Source: Flavobacterium sufflavum (GTDB lineage: Bacteria; Bacteroidota; Bacteroidia; Flavobacteriales; Flavobacteriaceae). Taken from it: 64,000 nt of DNA. Below the pieces are notes generated by a model that saw only the letters and a list, made by a program, of their open reading frames with translations, was not told where the DNA came from and did not search any database. How positions within the stretch are numbered: position 1 is the stretch's first letter; every line of letters starts with the position of its first letter. Positions 1-9,077 of this stretch are shown here, piece by piece. The position numbers were made by a program, and so were the translations under genes. The stretch is from assembly GCF_004016525.1 (NCBI RefSeq), contig NZ_SACJ01000010.1, positions 62,001-126,000 on the forward strand, read 5' to 3'.

Positions 1-22
1 CTTTCTTTAAAATAAGTTCCAT
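1..22 (-). CDS. rplI: 50S ribosomal protein L9, first codons only
   Basis: Only the first seven codons are in the window. Read on the minus strand from the ATG at 20-22 they give MELILKK, the usual beginning of bacterial L9. The gene lies directly downstream of rpsR in the order rpsF-rpsR-rplI, which is common in Bacteroidota. The body of the gene lies beyond the left edge, so nothing can be said about its integrity. The call rests on the N-terminal match plus gene order. Confidence 0.8.
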
Positions 23-88
23 GTTGTTGTCCTTTGTTATAGAAGTTAGGTTTCATGTTTCAGAAAACCAACAACTGTTAATTTTTAA

Positions 89-385
89 TTATTTTAATAA
101 ATCGGCCACGTATGGCATTAAAGCTAAGTGACGAGCTCTTTTTACAGCTACAGACACTTTTCTTTGGTATTTCAATGAAGTACCTGTTAAACGACGAGGA
201 AGAATTTTTCCTTGCTCATTAACAAATTTCAATAAGAAATCAGCATCTTTATAATCGATGTATTTGATTCCTGATTTTTTGAAACGACAATACTTTTTAG
301 TTTTGTTAGTTTCTATATTTAAAGGAGTAAGATATCTGATATCTCCGTCTTTTTTTCCTGAAGCAGATTGTTGTAATGTTGCCAT
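89..385 (-). CDS. rpsR: 30S ribosomal protein S18
   Basis: S18 is a small-subunit protein that contacts S6 on the 30S platform. The 98-residue product has the family core in its second half ([17 protein letters not shown], then [19 protein letters not shown] and a basic tail), preceded by a short polar N-terminal extension of the kind seen in Bacteroidota. It begins five bases after the rpsF stop and is followed by rplI, so the three are almost certainly cotranscribed. The length is normal and there is no sign of disruption. Confidence 0.97.
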   Translation of the reverse strand: MATLQQSASGKKDGDIRYLTPLNIETNKTKKYCRFKKSGIKYIDYKDADFLLKFVNEQGKILPRRLTGTSLKYQRKVSVAVKRARHLALMPYVADLLK

Positions 386-390
386 GATAA

Positions 391-732
391 TTAAGCTTTT
401 TGAGATTTAAGTTTTGCTCTTCTTCTTTCAGCCCAAGAGATAGCATGTTTGTCAAGACTTACAGTTAAGAAACGCATAACTCTTTCGTCACGTCTAAATT
501 CAGTTTCAAAAGCTAAAAGAACTTCTCCTGATACTTTGAATTCGAACAAATGGTAAAAACCAGATTTTTTGTTTTGGATTTCATAAGCCATTTTTTTAAG
601 ACCCCAATCCTCTTTAGCTACCATTTCTGCTCCTCTACTAGTAAGAAAATCTTCAAATTTGCTTACTGTTTCCTTTACCTGAACATCAGATAAAACGGGA
701 TTTAAAATGAAAACAGTTTCATAATGATTCAT
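391..732 (-). CDS. rpsF: 30S ribosomal protein S6
   Basis: S6 binds 16S rRNA as a heterodimer with S18. The 113-residue protein starts [16 protein letters not shown] and contains the ferredoxin-like S6 fold throughout ([24 protein letters not shown]; a later [11 protein letters not shown]). It is the first gene of the ribosomal operon and sits 32 bases downstream of a perfect Bacteroidota -7 element on the minus strand (764-771). Family length is normal. In many bacteria S6:S18 autoregulates through a leader RNA; I did not identify a clear leader structure here. Confidence 0.97.
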   Translation of the reverse strand: MNHYETVFILNPVLSDVQVKETVSKFEDFLTSRGAEMVAKEDWGLKKMAYEIQNKKSGFYHLFEFKVSGEVLLAFETEFRRDERVMRFLTVSLDKHAISWAERRRAKLKSQKA

Positions 733-763
733 AAATATTTTATTTAATTTGTTAAATTGGCTG

Positions 764-771
764 CAAAAGTA
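764..771 (-). promoter_or_regulatory. -7 element of the rpsF-rpsR-rplI promoter
   Basis: The minus strand reads TACTTTTG, an exact match to the Bacteroidota consensus TAnnTTTG, about 30 bases ahead of the rpsF ATG. A clear -33 TTTG at the usual spacing is not obvious, so the call rests on the -7 box and its position. Confidence 0.6.
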
Positions 772-900
772 ATCTTTTTATTCGAATAAAAAAACATAAA
801 ACAACTTTATTCGTTGTATTGCAAAAAAAACCGATTAAAATTAGTTTTTGTAAAAAAAGTACAATACATTTACTAAGCCAAATCTTAAAATACAAAAATT

Positions 901-1596
901 ATGAAACTTAATTGTGTCGTAGTAGATGATAGTTCGATACAAAGAATGATCATCGCAAAGTTAGTAAATAATCACCCTAATCTACATTTGATAGGTGATT
1001 TTTCCAATGCAATTGAAGCCAAAAATTGCATGTCTGTGCATTCAGTAGATCTAATTTTTCTGGATATTGAAATGCCTGTAATAAGCGGTTTTGATTTCTT
1101 AGACGGACTAAAAACCAAACCTCAAATCATTTTTATTACATCAAAGGCTGAATATGCCTTAAAAGCTTTTGACTACGATGCAACTGATTATCTACAAAAA
1201 CCTATAGCTGTAGATCGTTTTAGTGCTTCTGTTAAAAGAGCAATGGACTTACATTTACTCAAACAAGATAATAAGGAAGAAGAAGGAGAACACATTTTTA
1301 TCAAAAGTAATTTGAAAAAATTGAAAATCTACACTTCAAGAATTAAATGGATTGAAGCCTTTGGAGATTACGTAAGAGTAGTTACTGAAGATGACAGCAA
1401 TCTGGTTCTTTCGACGATGAAGTCATTTGAAAATGATTTATCTAAAAAAAAATTTGTTCGAGTTCACAAGTCATACATTATTAATATTGATAAGGTCGAA
1501 CGCTTCAATAGTAAATTTGCCGAAATTGGAACAACTAAGATTCCTTTGAGCAGAAACAAAAAAGAAGACCTTGTAAAAGCATTGTCTTTTGCTTAA
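901..1596 (+). CDS. LytTR-family response regulator
   Basis: A two-component transcription regulator of the LytR/AlgR type. Residues 1-120 form a receiver domain: acidic pair D9-D10, phosphoacceptor D55 in LIFLDIEMP, T80 in FITSKA, and K100 in YLQKP. Residues about 130-231 form a LytTR DNA-binding domain (FIKSNLKKLKIYTSRIKWIEAFGDY; FVRVHKSYIIN; later IPLSRNKK). In Flavobacteria such regulators usually pair with a membrane 7TM or LytS-type histidine kinase, but no kinase adjoins it here, so it is an orphan within this window. It is a single-gene unit, divergent from rpsF and convergent with priA. Its target genes cannot be read from the sequence. Confidence 0.93.
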   Translation: MKLNCVVVDDSSIQRMIIAKLVNNHPNLHLIGDFSNAIEAKNCMSVHSVDLIFLDIEMPVISGFDFLDGLKTKPQIIFITSKAEYALKAFDYDATDYLQKPIAVDRFSASVKRAMDLHLLKQDNKEEEGEHIFIKSNLKKLKIYTSRIKWIEAFGDYVRVVTEDDSNLVLSTMKSFENDLSKKKFVRVHKSYIINIDKVERFNSKFAEIGTTKIPLSRNKKEDLVKALSFA

Positions 1597-1605
1597 AATT
1601 ACTTT

Positions 1606-4059
1606 TTAATAAAAGTCTACATTTAGAGATACTTTTATCGCTCTATATTGTGGAACAGCATCAAAACTATTCAATATTTTTTGGATAGTTTTTTTTGTGC
1701 TCAGAATTGACAAATCCTGAGGGATTTTTATCATAATGGTTCTGAGATATTCATTTCGAATTCTATTAATAGCCGGTTCTTCCGGTCCAAGAACAGGGAT
1801 GCTTAAATGCTGGCTCAGGACCTGATACAACCACATAGATCCTTCTTTTAATTTATCAAATTCCCTATGTTTCAACGTAATTCGTATAATCCTGAAATAT
1901 GGCGGATACTTATAAATTAAACGATCATACAATTGTTCTTTGTACATCCCTAAATAATCATTATTAGTAACCTGCTGTATGGTATTATGATCAGGATTAA
2001 AGGTTTGAATAATCACTTTCCCCTGTTTTTCTGAACGTCCGGAACGTCCCGCAACCTGGGTCATAGTTTGATAACTTCTTTCAAAAGCCCTAAAATCAGA
2101 ATGATACAACATATTATCGGCATTCATGATTCCAACCAAACTCACATTGTCAAAATCCAATCCTTTGGCAAGCATTTGTGTTCCTACCATAATATCTATT
2201 TCGTGATTCTTGAAGCTATCGATGATTTTTTCGAAACCAAATTTTCCACGGGTTGTATCCTGATCCATTCTTCCAATTTTTCGCTCCGGAAACAACTGAG
2301 TTAATTCCTGCTGGATTTGCTCGGTACCAAAACCTTTGGTCGTTAAATCAATACTGGAACAACTATGGCAATTTGTAGGTTTAGCAATCGAATAACCACA
2401 ATAATGGCATCGCAACTGATTTTTATGTTTGTGATAAGTCAGACTCACATCACATTGCTGGCATTGTGGCACATGTCCGCAAGTCATACATTCTAATAAT
2501 GGAGAATACCCTCTTCTGTTTTGAAATAAAATAACCTGTTCTCCTAAAGACAAAGCCGTTGTAATTCCCTCAATCAAAACATCACTAAAATGTCCCGTCA
2601 TTCGTTTGCGAAAATATTTGTCTTTTAAATCAACCAATTCGATTTCAGGCATCATCACATTTCCGTAACGCGCTTTAATTTCGACCAAACCATATTTAGC
2701 AATACTTGTATTATAATACGATTCAAGACTTGGCGTAGCCGAACCCAGCAAAACCTTAGCTTTGAAAAAACTAGCCAAAACTATCGAAGCATCCCGGGCG
2801 TGATACCTCGGCGCAGGATCTACTTGTTTAAAAGTCTGCTCATGCTCTTCGTCAACAATTATAAAACCTAAATTTGAAAACGGCAAAAACAAAGCCGACC
2901 TTGCTCCTATTACAATTTGTGCTTTCTCTGAATTTTGCAACACCTGATTCCAGACCTCAACCCGTTCATTATTATTATATTTGGAATGAAAAACCGCTAC
3001 TTTATTCCCAAAATGCGCTTGCAATCTGGTTACTAATTGAGTAGTCAAAGCAATTTCGGGCAACAAGTACAAAACCTGTTTTCCGGTTGTCAGATAATCT
3101 TCAATCAATTTAATATAAATCTCTGTTTTCCCACTCGAAGTCACACCATGCAAAAGACAAACTTCCTTTTCCTCAAAACTGCTTTTAATTTCTTCAAAAG
3201 CTTTTTGCTGCGCCTGGCTTAGTTGTAATTGGCTATCATTAGACACTCCTGTGAAATTCACACGGTCATGTTGTAACAAATATTCTTCGAAAATTTCTTT
3301 ATCAATTAATGCTTTGACCACCGCCGAAGTAGAATTAGATGCTTCTACTAATTTCTTTACCGAAATAGGCTTTTTCTTCTCGCTGGCGCTTAACTGAAAA
3401 TAAGTCAGTACAATTTCTTTTTGCTTATTGGCATTTTTTAAAACCTCCAATAAATCATTCAATCCTTCACTGGAGTCATATTTAGAATGTAAGCGAATGT
3501 ATCGGACCAATTTAGGCTTATAGTTTTCCTGCATTTCTTCCTGCAAAACCAGAACGTTTTTATCAATCAGTTTTTGAATTACAGGAAAAATATTTTTCTT
3601 ATTCAAAATCCCAATGATGTCTTGCACTTTCAAAGAAGACTGCTGCTGCAAAGCCTGATAAATTAAGAATTCATCATCCGTAAGCTGGCTTTCGTCAACA
3701 AAAACATCTGTTTTTTGTGAAATTAACGTTTCATTTTCCAGTAACAAAGCACTTGGCATAGCACCGCGATACACATCGCCAATAGCACACATATAATAGG
3801 ATGCAATCCAATGCCAATGTTTAATTTGGTTTTCGGTAACTATTGGTTTTTCATCTAATATTTGATGAATTTCTTTGGCATCATATAAAGTAGGCTTGTT
3901 TTGATGCAAATCTATCGCTAAAGCCGTGTAAATTTTACTCTTACCAAAAGGAACCGCCAATCGCATTCCTTTTTGAATGTAATGATACTCAGCTTCAGAA
4001 ACACTATAAGTAAAAGTTTTAGCAAGCGCCAACGGTAAAATTACTTCAACAAAATACAT
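1606..4059 (-). CDS. priA: Primosomal protein N' (PriA helicase)
   Basis: PriA is a 3'-to-5' superfamily 2 DNA helicase that reloads the replisome at stalled forks. The 817-residue protein has an N-terminal 3'-flap binding region, a Walker A GVTSSGKT at 305-312, the Walker B/DEXH box DEEH at 403-406, and a zinc-binding insertion with eight cysteines (524, 527, 533, 536, 551, 554, 564, 567). The C-terminal helicase lobe follows, with GTQMLAKGLDF and QVAGRSGR. Length is normal. It is the last gene of a likely nadC-yihY-DUF2147-priA transcription unit (gaps 28-50 bases) and converges with the response regulator. Confidence 0.97.
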   Translation of the reverse strand: MYFVEVILPLALAKTFTYSVSEAEYHYIQKGMRLAVPFGKSKIYTALAIDLHQNKPTLYDAKEIHQILDEKPIVTENQIKHWHWIASYYMCAIGDVYRGAMPSALLLENETLISQKTDVFVDESQLTDDEFLIYQALQQQSSLKVQDIIGILNKKNIFPVIQKLIDKNVLVLQEEMQENYKPKLVRYIRLHSKYDSSEGLNDLLEVLKNANKQKEIVLTYFQLSASEKKKPISVKKLVEASNSTSAVVKALIDKEIFEEYLLQHDRVNFTGVSNDSQLQLSQAQQKAFEEIKSSFEEKEVCLLHGVTSSGKTEIYIKLIEDYLTTGKQVLYLLPEIALTTQLVTRLQAHFGNKVAVFHSKYNNNERVEVWNQVLQNSEKAQIVIGARSALFLPFSNLGFIIVDEEHEQTFKQVDPAPRYHARDASIVLASFFKAKVLLGSATPSLESYYNTSIAKYGLVEIKARYGNVMMPEIELVDLKDKYFRKRMTGHFSDVLIEGITTALSLGEQVILFQNRRGYSPLLECMTCGHVPQCQQCDVSLTYHKHKNQLRCHYCGYSIAKPTNCHSCSSIDLTTKGFGTEQIQQELTQLFPERKIGRMDQDTTRGKFGFEKIIDSFKNHEIDIMVGTQMLAKGLDFDNVSLVGIMNADNMLYHSDFRAFERSYQTMTQVAGRSGRSEKQGKVIIQTFNPDHNTIQQVTNNDYLGMYKEQLYDRLIYKYPPYFRIIRITLKHREFDKLKEGSMWLYQVLSQHLSIPVLGPEEPAINRIRNEYLRTIMIKIPQDLSILSTKKTIQKILNSFDAVPQYRAIKVSLNVDFY

Positions 4060-4109
4060 GATAAACAGACAAAAGGATTAAACGGCAAATATGAGGAAAT
4101 TAAAAATCA

Positions 4110-4538
4110 TTATTTAACTCTTTGCCAATATTGTGTTCGGCCTAATAATGAAATCCCTATATAACCACGAACTTTTAATTTATCATTACTAACGAGAGTG
4201 ATAAAACACTGGTATAATTTTCCGTTTTTGGGATCCAATATCTTACCCGAATTGTATTCATTACCATCCTTGCTGAGACCTTTTATAACCGTTATTCCAA
4301 GAATAGGTTTATTGGTATCCTCTCCGGAACACTCTTTACAAAGATCATTTTTATGGACACTATCCAGAATCTCTATTACTTTACCATAAATCTTCCCTGA
4401 TTTTTCGTAGATTTCAACTATTGATTTAGCTTTTCCCGTTTCATCGTCAATTGTTTTCCATTTCCCTAAAATACCTTTGTTCTGGGAATAAAAAGCACAA
4501 CTAACAAACAACACCACTAAAGTTAAAATCTTTTTCAT
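4110..4538 (-). CDS. Secreted DUF2147 protein
   Basis: A 142-residue protein with a Sec signal peptide (MKKILTLVVLFVSCAFYSQ, cleavage near residue 19). The mature part matches DUF2147 in layout: GILGKWKTIDDETGKAKSIVEIYEKSGKIYGKV near the start and a C-terminal LKVRGYIGISLLGRTQYWQR. Two cysteines in CKECSG could bind a metal or form a disulfide. DUF2147 proteins are predicted lipocalin-like periplasmic or outer-membrane-associated proteins whose function is unknown. It lies between yihY and priA, probably cotranscribed with both. Confidence 0.85.
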   Translation of the reverse strand: MKKILTLVVLFVSCAFYSQNKGILGKWKTIDDETGKAKSIVEIYEKSGKIYGKVIEILDSVHKNDLCKECSGEDTNKPILGITVIKGLSKDGNEYNSGKILDPKNGKLYQCFITLVSNDKLKVRGYIGISLLGRTQYWQRVK

Positions 4539-4576
4539 AATTTATTTTTGAATCTTGATAAAGCAAAACAAACTGC

Positions 4577-5503
4577 TCAATGTATCCTTTTTTGTCCTTT
4601 TAATTTGTTAATTACCTCGTTGAGTTCAAAACCAAGCAATAAAATCATGCAGTTAATCCAAATATAAAACATCACAATTAACAAAGTTCCTATAGAACCA
4701 TAAAGCTCATTGTATTTTGAAAACCGAATGACCCAAACCCCAAAAAAATAGGAACTTATAATGGTTAAAACAGTTGTAAACACTGAACCTATCGAGATAA
4801 AAGATCTGTTTTCCTGATTTTTTGTTCCAAACTTAAACAGAATTGAAGTGGTCATTAAAATCATTAAAATCAAAAATGCATAACGCCCCATAACTATCAA
4901 CGGAATTCTTTCGCTTAAAAAATCAGTTGCATTTAGTTTTTGGATAAATACTTCAAAAACAACAATGATAGCCACGGTAATAATCAATAAAAAAGCCAAA
5001 AGCAAAGACATACCAATTGCAACGAAATATTGATGAAAGAAACCTCTTTTAACCAAAACATGTTTGGAGTTTTCAAAACCTCCCAAAATAGCATTCAATC
5101 CATTGGCCATCAAAAAAACAGACAATATAAATCCTGAAGACACTAATCCGGAATGACTATTGTGAAGAATGTCATTAATTATATTCTTGATTGCATAAAA
5201 AGTATTAGGAGGAACACCATCGGCTACGAAATCCAGAAAATCATCCTGAAAACCTTCGATTGGGATAAATGGGATAAGGTTTAAAATAAACAACGCAAAA
5301 GGAAACAATGCCATAAAAAAGCTAAAAGCAATAGATCCTGCACGGTTTGACAGCGCAGCTTCGGTTATTCCAATAATGTACAATTCTAACAAATCATACA
5401 GGGATAATCCGCTAAGCCAATTGAGTTTTACCCTTTTTGACCAACGCACAAAATTTCGCAACAAAGGGATTTTCTGGAGCTTTACTTCTATTTCTACTGA
5501 CAT
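4577..5503 (-). CDS. YihY/BrkB family inner-membrane protein
   Basis: A 308-residue polytopic protein of the YihY/virulence factor BrkB family. It has the usual pattern of about six membrane helices: a first segment near 65-90 (AGSIAFSFFMALFPFALFILNLIPF) and later segments containing SGFILSVFLMANGLNAILGGFE, a LLLAFLLIITVAIIVVFEVF stretch, and a C-terminal GTLLIVMFYIWINCMILLLGFELN. The family was once called ribonuclease BN in error. Its role is unknown, though transport or envelope functions have been proposed. It starts 28 bases after nadC and probably shares its promoter. Confidence 0.92.
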   Translation of the reverse strand: MSVEIEVKLQKIPLLRNFVRWSKRVKLNWLSGLSLYDLLELYIIGITEAALSNRAGSIAFSFFMALFPFALFILNLIPFIPIEGFQDDFLDFVADGVPPNTFYAIKNIINDILHNSHSGLVSSGFILSVFLMANGLNAILGGFENSKHVLVKRGFFHQYFVAIGMSLLLAFLLIITVAIIVVFEVFIQKLNATDFLSERIPLIVMGRYAFLILMILMTTSILFKFGTKNQENRSFISIGSVFTTVLTIISSYFFGVWVIRFSKYNELYGSIGTLLIVMFYIWINCMILLLGFELNEVINKLKGQKRIH

Positions 5504-5531
5504 TAATACTAGCTTTTTTTATTGAAGACAA

Positions 5532-6392
5532 TTATTCAATTGCTTTTAAACTCAAATCCATATTATAAATAGAATGTGTCAAAGCACCCGAAGAAATATA
5601 ATTTACCCCACATTCAGCATAATAACGAATGGTGTCTTCGTTGATATTTCCTGATGATTCCGTCAAACTCGCATCACCAATAAAAGCAACTGCTTCCTTA
5701 GTCATTTCATAATCAAAATTATCCAGCAAAATTCTAAAAACACCACCAGCAGCCACAATTTCTTTTACCTCATCCAAATCTCTGGCTTCAACAATAATTT
5801 TCAAATCGCGATTCGTTTCTTTTAGATAGGCTTTGGTTTTGGCTATAGCCAATGTAATTCCGCCGGCAAAATCAATATGATTGTCTTTCAACATCACCAT
5901 ATCATACAAGGCAAAACGATGATTTTCTCCTCCTCCTATTTTCACAGCCCATTTTTCGGCCACGCGAAAACCAGGAGTCGTTTTACGGGTATCTAAAATT
6001 TTAGTATTTGTACCTTCAAGCAATTGCACATAACTATTTGTTTTAGTCGCAATAGCTGACATTCTTTGCATCGAATTCAAAACCATGCGCTCCGCCTTTA
6101 AAATAGACTGGGAACTTCCCGACACATGAAAAACTACATCTCCAAATTTTACAGGAGTTCCATCTTCTATAAACGTTTCTATTTCCAAATTAGAATCAAC
6201 ATAATTGAAAATCATTTTCGCAAATTCAACACCCGCAATTATCCCATCATCTTTCACCAAAAGCTTTGCTTTTCCCTGTGCAGATGCCGGAATACAGGCT
6301 AACGAACTGTGATCTCCATCGCCTACATCTTCTCGAATGGCATTTGCAATTAATAGTTGTAACTCGTTTTGAAATTGTGCTTCGCTAATCAT
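5532..6392 (-). CDS. nadC: Nicotinate-nucleotide pyrophosphorylase (carboxylating)
   Basis: NadC (quinolinate phosphoribosyltransferase) converts quinolinate and PRPP to nicotinate mononucleotide in de novo NAD synthesis. The 286-residue protein carries the characteristic core ILDTRKTTPGFRVAEKWAV followed by KIGGGENHRFALYDMVMLKDNH, then the barrel segment IIVEARDLDEV and ITESSGNI-like TESSGNINEDTI. Length is normal. It heads a minus-strand run with yihY, DUF2147 and priA and is divergent from the cupin gene. nadA and nadB are not in the window. Confidence 0.97.
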   Translation of the reverse strand: MISEAQFQNELQLLIANAIREDVGDGDHSSLACIPASAQGKAKLLVKDDGIIAGVEFAKMIFNYVDSNLEIETFIEDGTPVKFGDVVFHVSGSSQSILKAERMVLNSMQRMSAIATKTNSYVQLLEGTNTKILDTRKTTPGFRVAEKWAVKIGGGENHRFALYDMVMLKDNHIDFAGGITLAIAKTKAYLKETNRDLKIIVEARDLDEVKEIVAAGGVFRILLDNFDYEMTKEAVAFIGDASLTESSGNINEDTIRYYAECGVNYISSGALTHSIYNMDLSLKAIE

Positions 6393-6551
6393 TTTTACTC
6401 GAAATTTATAAGATGCTAAAGTAGGACATATTTTGTGGAATAGAAAATTTGTTTCCTATTCAGTTAAATTTATTCTGAAGCTAATTCTGTCAAAGATTTA
6501 TGTTTTACATTTGGAAAAAATATTCCAATTTTGCCAACAAATACCATTCCA

Positions 6552-7007
6552 ATGCACGAAACAACATCTGAAAACGATAAAATAATCGAATTAGTATCCC
6601 AATATATCGACCTTAGTGTTACTCCTTTTAACAAATCCGAAAGAACTGTTGTAAAAGTGGATAAACGCGACCCGATGTATGGAGGAAACGGAATTGTTTA
6701 TTTACTACAAATGTTTGACGAAGGCGAATTAACTAACAACCGCATTGGTGCCTATATGGTTTTCTTCAACAAAGGGGATCAAGCGGGTTTTCACACTCAT
6801 GGTACCCGAAATGAAGAAGAACTTTATATCGTAATGCACGGTGAAGGCGAATACACTGAAATGACAAAAAAAGACGGTATTATCAGAACTAAAACACTTA
6901 AAAAAGGAAGTATTACTGCTATGAGCGGCGAAGGTTTTCACTCCTTAACCAATACTACTGACGAAATTTTGATTGTTTTTGTTATTACTACCAATAATCC
7001 CAAATAA
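6552..7007 (+). CDS. Cupin-domain protein
   Basis: A 151-residue single-domain cupin. Motif 1 is visible as GDQAGFHTHGTRNEEELYIV (two histidines and a glutamate as probable metal ligands) and motif 2 as GSITAMSGEGFHSLTNTT. The substrate is unknown; it is either a small metalloenzyme or a ligand-binding protein. The frame is open from a TTG at 6531, but that TTG lies inside a near-consensus -7 element (CAATTTTG, 6526-6533), so I start at the ATG at 6552. It is divergent from nadC and followed by rlmH, which has its own promoter. Confidence 0.85.
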   Translation: MHETTSENDKIIELVSQYIDLSVTPFNKSERTVVKVDKRDPMYGGNGIVYLLQMFDEGELTNNRIGAYMVFFNKGDQAGFHTHGTRNEEELYIVMHGEGEYTEMTKKDGIIRTKTLKKGSITAMSGEGFHSLTNTTDEILIVFVITTNNPK

Positions 7008-7035
7008 AAAACATTCAATCATTACACGAAGTTTC

Positions 7036-7053
7036 ACCTGCTGGCAGACAGGT
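7036..7053. repeat. Degenerate GC-rich palindromic element, copy 1
   Basis: An 18-base imperfect palindrome beginning ACCTGC and ending CAGGT, with GGCAG in the middle, in the AT-rich gap between the cupin gene and rlmH. A related 22-base element lies at 15881-15902. Both look like decayed versions of one short intergenic palindrome built from CTGCC/GGCAG units. Confidence 0.5.
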
Positions 7054-7072
7054 CTATGCTCTTTTTTTAATT

Positions 7073-7103
7073 TTGAAGCGGCAATTAAAGTTTAATATCT
7101 TTG
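7073..7103 (+). promoter_or_regulatory. rlmH promoter (-33 TTG, -7 TATCTTTG)
   Basis: TTG at 7073-7075 and TATCTTTG at 7096-7103 are separated by 20 bases, the Bacteroidota sigma-A arrangement, 23 bases ahead of the rlmH ATG. This promoter overlaps the longest open frame, which is a reason to reject that frame's TTG start. Confidence 0.65.
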
Positions 7104-7126
7104 CCCCTTCGAAAATCATCCTCAAA

Positions 7127-7600
7127 ATGAACATCAAACTCATCGCCATAGGCAAAACGGATAATAAAGCACTACAAACCTTAATTGACGATTATACCAA
7201 ACGTCTTTCTTTTTATATCAAATTTGATTTAGAAATCATTCCTGATATCAAGAATGTAAAAAACTTATCCGAAAGCCAACAAAAAGAAAAAGAAGGCGAA
7301 TTGATTCTGTCTAAAATCAGCTCCACAGACCAACTTATTCTATTGGACGAAAATGGAAAAAACTTTTCCAGCGTAGGATTTTCGGAAGAATTACAAAAAA
7401 AAATGAATTCAGGAATCAAAACCCTGGTTTTTGTCATTGGTGGTCCTTATGGCTTTTCGGATACGGTTTATGCCAAAGCACAGGGAAAAATATCGCTTTC
7501 GCTAATGACTTTCTCCCACCAAATGGTTCGTTTATTTTTCATCGAACAATTGTATCGAGGTTTTACAATTTTAAGAAACGAACCCTATCATCATCAATAA
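7127..7600 (+). CDS. rlmH: 23S rRNA pseudouridine-1915 N3-methyltransferase
   Basis: RlmH is a SPOUT methyltransferase that methylates pseudouridine 1915 in 23S rRNA helix 69 on assembled 70S ribosomes. From the ATG at 7127 the product is 157 residues, the standard length, starting MNIKLIAIGKTD. The SPOUT knot is visible as TLVFVIGGPYGFSD followed by ISLSLMTFSHQMVRLFFIEQLYRGFTILRNEPYHHQ, the family's highly conserved C-terminus. The frame is open upstream to a TTG at 7073, but that TTG is the -33 element of the gene's own promoter. Confidence 0.96.
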   Translation: MNIKLIAIGKTDNKALQTLIDDYTKRLSFYIKFDLEIIPDIKNVKNLSESQQKEKEGELILSKISSTDQLILLDENGKNFSSVGFSEELQKKMNSGIKTLVFVIGGPYGFSDTVYAKAQGKISLSLMTFSHQMVRLFFIEQLYRGFTILRNEPYHHQ

Positions 7601-7610
7601 TGCTCAATCC

Positions 7611-7648
7611 TTTAAACCCTATTTTTAATAGCTTTAAACAGGGTTAAA
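7611..7648 (+). terminator. Possible hairpin downstream of rlmH
   Basis: TTTAAACCCT (7611-7620) can pair with AGGGTTAAA (7640-7648). There is no following T-run, so termination here is uncertain. Confidence 0.3.
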
Positions 7649-7843
7649 CTCTTGTTAAACACAACAACTTTCCTTAATTAAACTTCAAAATTAACTAACT
7701 TTAACTTATTAAAAATCATTAATTTAACACCGAAACGCGCTCTAAATAATAATCTTATTTTATTATTCAACAAACAACCTATTCTTTTTATTTGTTAGCA
7801 CTCAGCTAACATTTTTGACTTTTCGCTTTTAAAAATTTATATC

Positions 7844-8326
7844 ATGAAACTCTTGTATAAATTTTCAGCAATTTTAGTTTTTTTATTGGTTAGTATATCT
7901 TGTAATAGTGATGATTCAGGTAATTCATATCCTAATCCTAATCCAACTAATACCACTACCTTTAAAGCAACATTGAATGGCAGCAATGAAGTCCCTTCTA
8001 ATAGTTCAGCGGCAACAGGAATGGCTACACTTGTTTTTTATAATGACACCAAAACATTTACACTCACAGGAACATATGATGCAATGACACCTAGTATTTC
8101 CCATATCCATGGTCCTGCAATGGTGGGAATAAATGCAGTTCCTATATTTGATTTAACTGTTACACCTACTTCAGGTTATAGCTATGGTACAATAGGGTAT
8201 TCAGGATCAGCAACATTGTCAGCCGCACAAGAAATGGATCTTAAAAATAATCTTTACTATGTTAACATTCATAGTGCAGGAACTTACGCCGCTGGTGAAA
8301 TAAGAGGACAACTTATTAAGCAATAA
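7844..8326 (+). CDS. CHRD-domain lipoprotein
   Basis: A 160-residue lipoprotein. The signal peptide ends in a lipobox-like VSISC with the lipidated cysteine at residue 20. A low-complexity Ser/Asn/Pro/Thr linker (about 21-42) follows. Residues about 43-158 match the CHRD domain: TFKATLNGSNEVPSN at its start, SHIHGPA in the middle, and YVNIHSAGTYAAGEIRGQL at its end. CHRD was described in chordin and also occurs in bacterial secreted proteins, where its role is unknown. It stands alone, with 243 bases upstream and its own terminator downstream. Confidence 0.9.
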   Translation: MKLLYKFSAILVFLLVSISCNSDDSGNSYPNPNPTNTTTFKATLNGSNEVPSNSSAATGMATLVFYNDTKTFTLTGTYDAMTPSISHIHGPAMVGINAVPIFDLTVTPTSGYSYGTIGYSGSATLSAAQEMDLKNNLYYVNIHSAGTYAAGEIRGQLIKQ

Positions 8327-8344
8327 TTTTTTACTTAGAATATA

Positions 8345-8383
8345 GAAAGCCTTACTATTTTATAAAACAGCAAGGCTTCTTTT
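8345..8383 (+). terminator. Rho-independent terminator after CHRD gene
   Basis: AAGCCTT and AAGGCTT form a stem with an 18-base loop, followed by CTTTTA. It lies 20 bases after the CHRD stop codon. Confidence 0.6.
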
Positions 8384-8439
8384 ATATTCAATAAAATTAC
8401 TTTTTTACAATCTTTACCAATAACTGATTTCTATTGATT

Positions 8440-9075
8440 TTAAAAAATAAATTCCTTTGGAGAAATTGGATTTGTATTATATAAATCAAATTTTCGAACT
8501 AAAATCTTGTTCTGAATATACTCACCATAAGACATATTCTTATCAAATTGGATAACAATACGAGGTTTTAGTATAAACCGAACACTGAAAAACTCTTGTA
8601 ACAAATCTATTTTTTTTACATATTTTCCATTCAATGAAACCAAGTCGGTGCCTTTTTTGAAATAAATAACAAAGTCATCTTTTTTAGGTTTTCCAATAGA
8701 ATAATCCACTTTTGTAAAAGGAATAAAAGCCATGTTTTTCTTTATCGAATCGGCATAGGAATAATAATTCTCGGCCTTTTCATTCTTATGTGCTTTTTCT
8801 TTGCGTTTTTTATCTTGTAGCTTCATTACCTCCGGGATTACCAATCGCAAAGGCAATCGACTATCAATATTAAAAATCCAATTGGTCGTAATAATGCTGT
8901 TTTTTCGGTTTACTTCAGCCAAAGTATCTTTGTCTTTTATTCGAAAAAAAATATAAATTGGCGAATGATCTTGCACATCACTAATTACTGTTGTATTAGA
9001 TTTTGGAAGTAAAATATCTTCTTTATTTCCGCACGCAAAAAAGAACAATACTATAATCAGACTAAAATATTTCAT
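8440..9075 (-). CDS. Uncharacterised lipoprotein downstream of folP
   Basis: A 211-residue protein with a lipoprotein signal (MKYFSLIIVLFFFACGN, lipidated cysteine at residue 15). I do not recognise a named domain. The mature part is rich in lysine, with a charged region around 85-110 (KRKEKAHKNEKAEN). It starts two bases after folP, so the two are very likely cotranscribed and perhaps translationally coupled. Nothing links it to folate synthesis beyond position. The short segment DKNMSYGEYIQNKILV loosely recalls ExbD-type periplasmic domains, but this is too weak to name it. Confidence 0.8.
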   Translation of the reverse strand: MKYFSLIIVLFFFACGNKEDILLPKSNTTVISDVQDHSPIYIFFRIKDKDTLAEVNRKNSIITTNWIFNIDSRLPLRLVIPEVMKLQDKKRKEKAHKNEKAENYYSYADSIKKNMAFIPFTKVDYSIGKPKKDDFVIYFKKGTDLVSLNGKYVKKIDLLQEFFSVRFILKPRIVIQFDKNMSYGEYIQNKILVRKFDLYNTNPISPKEFIF

Positions 9076-9077
9076 GC

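Noticed and set aside
6531..6551. TTG start for the cupin gene
   Set aside because: The TTG is part of a -7-like element and the extra seven residues are not like the family.
7073..7126. Longer rlmH beginning at TTG 7073
   Set aside because: It covers the promoter, and RlmH is 155-157 residues in nearly all bacteria, matching the ATG at 7127.
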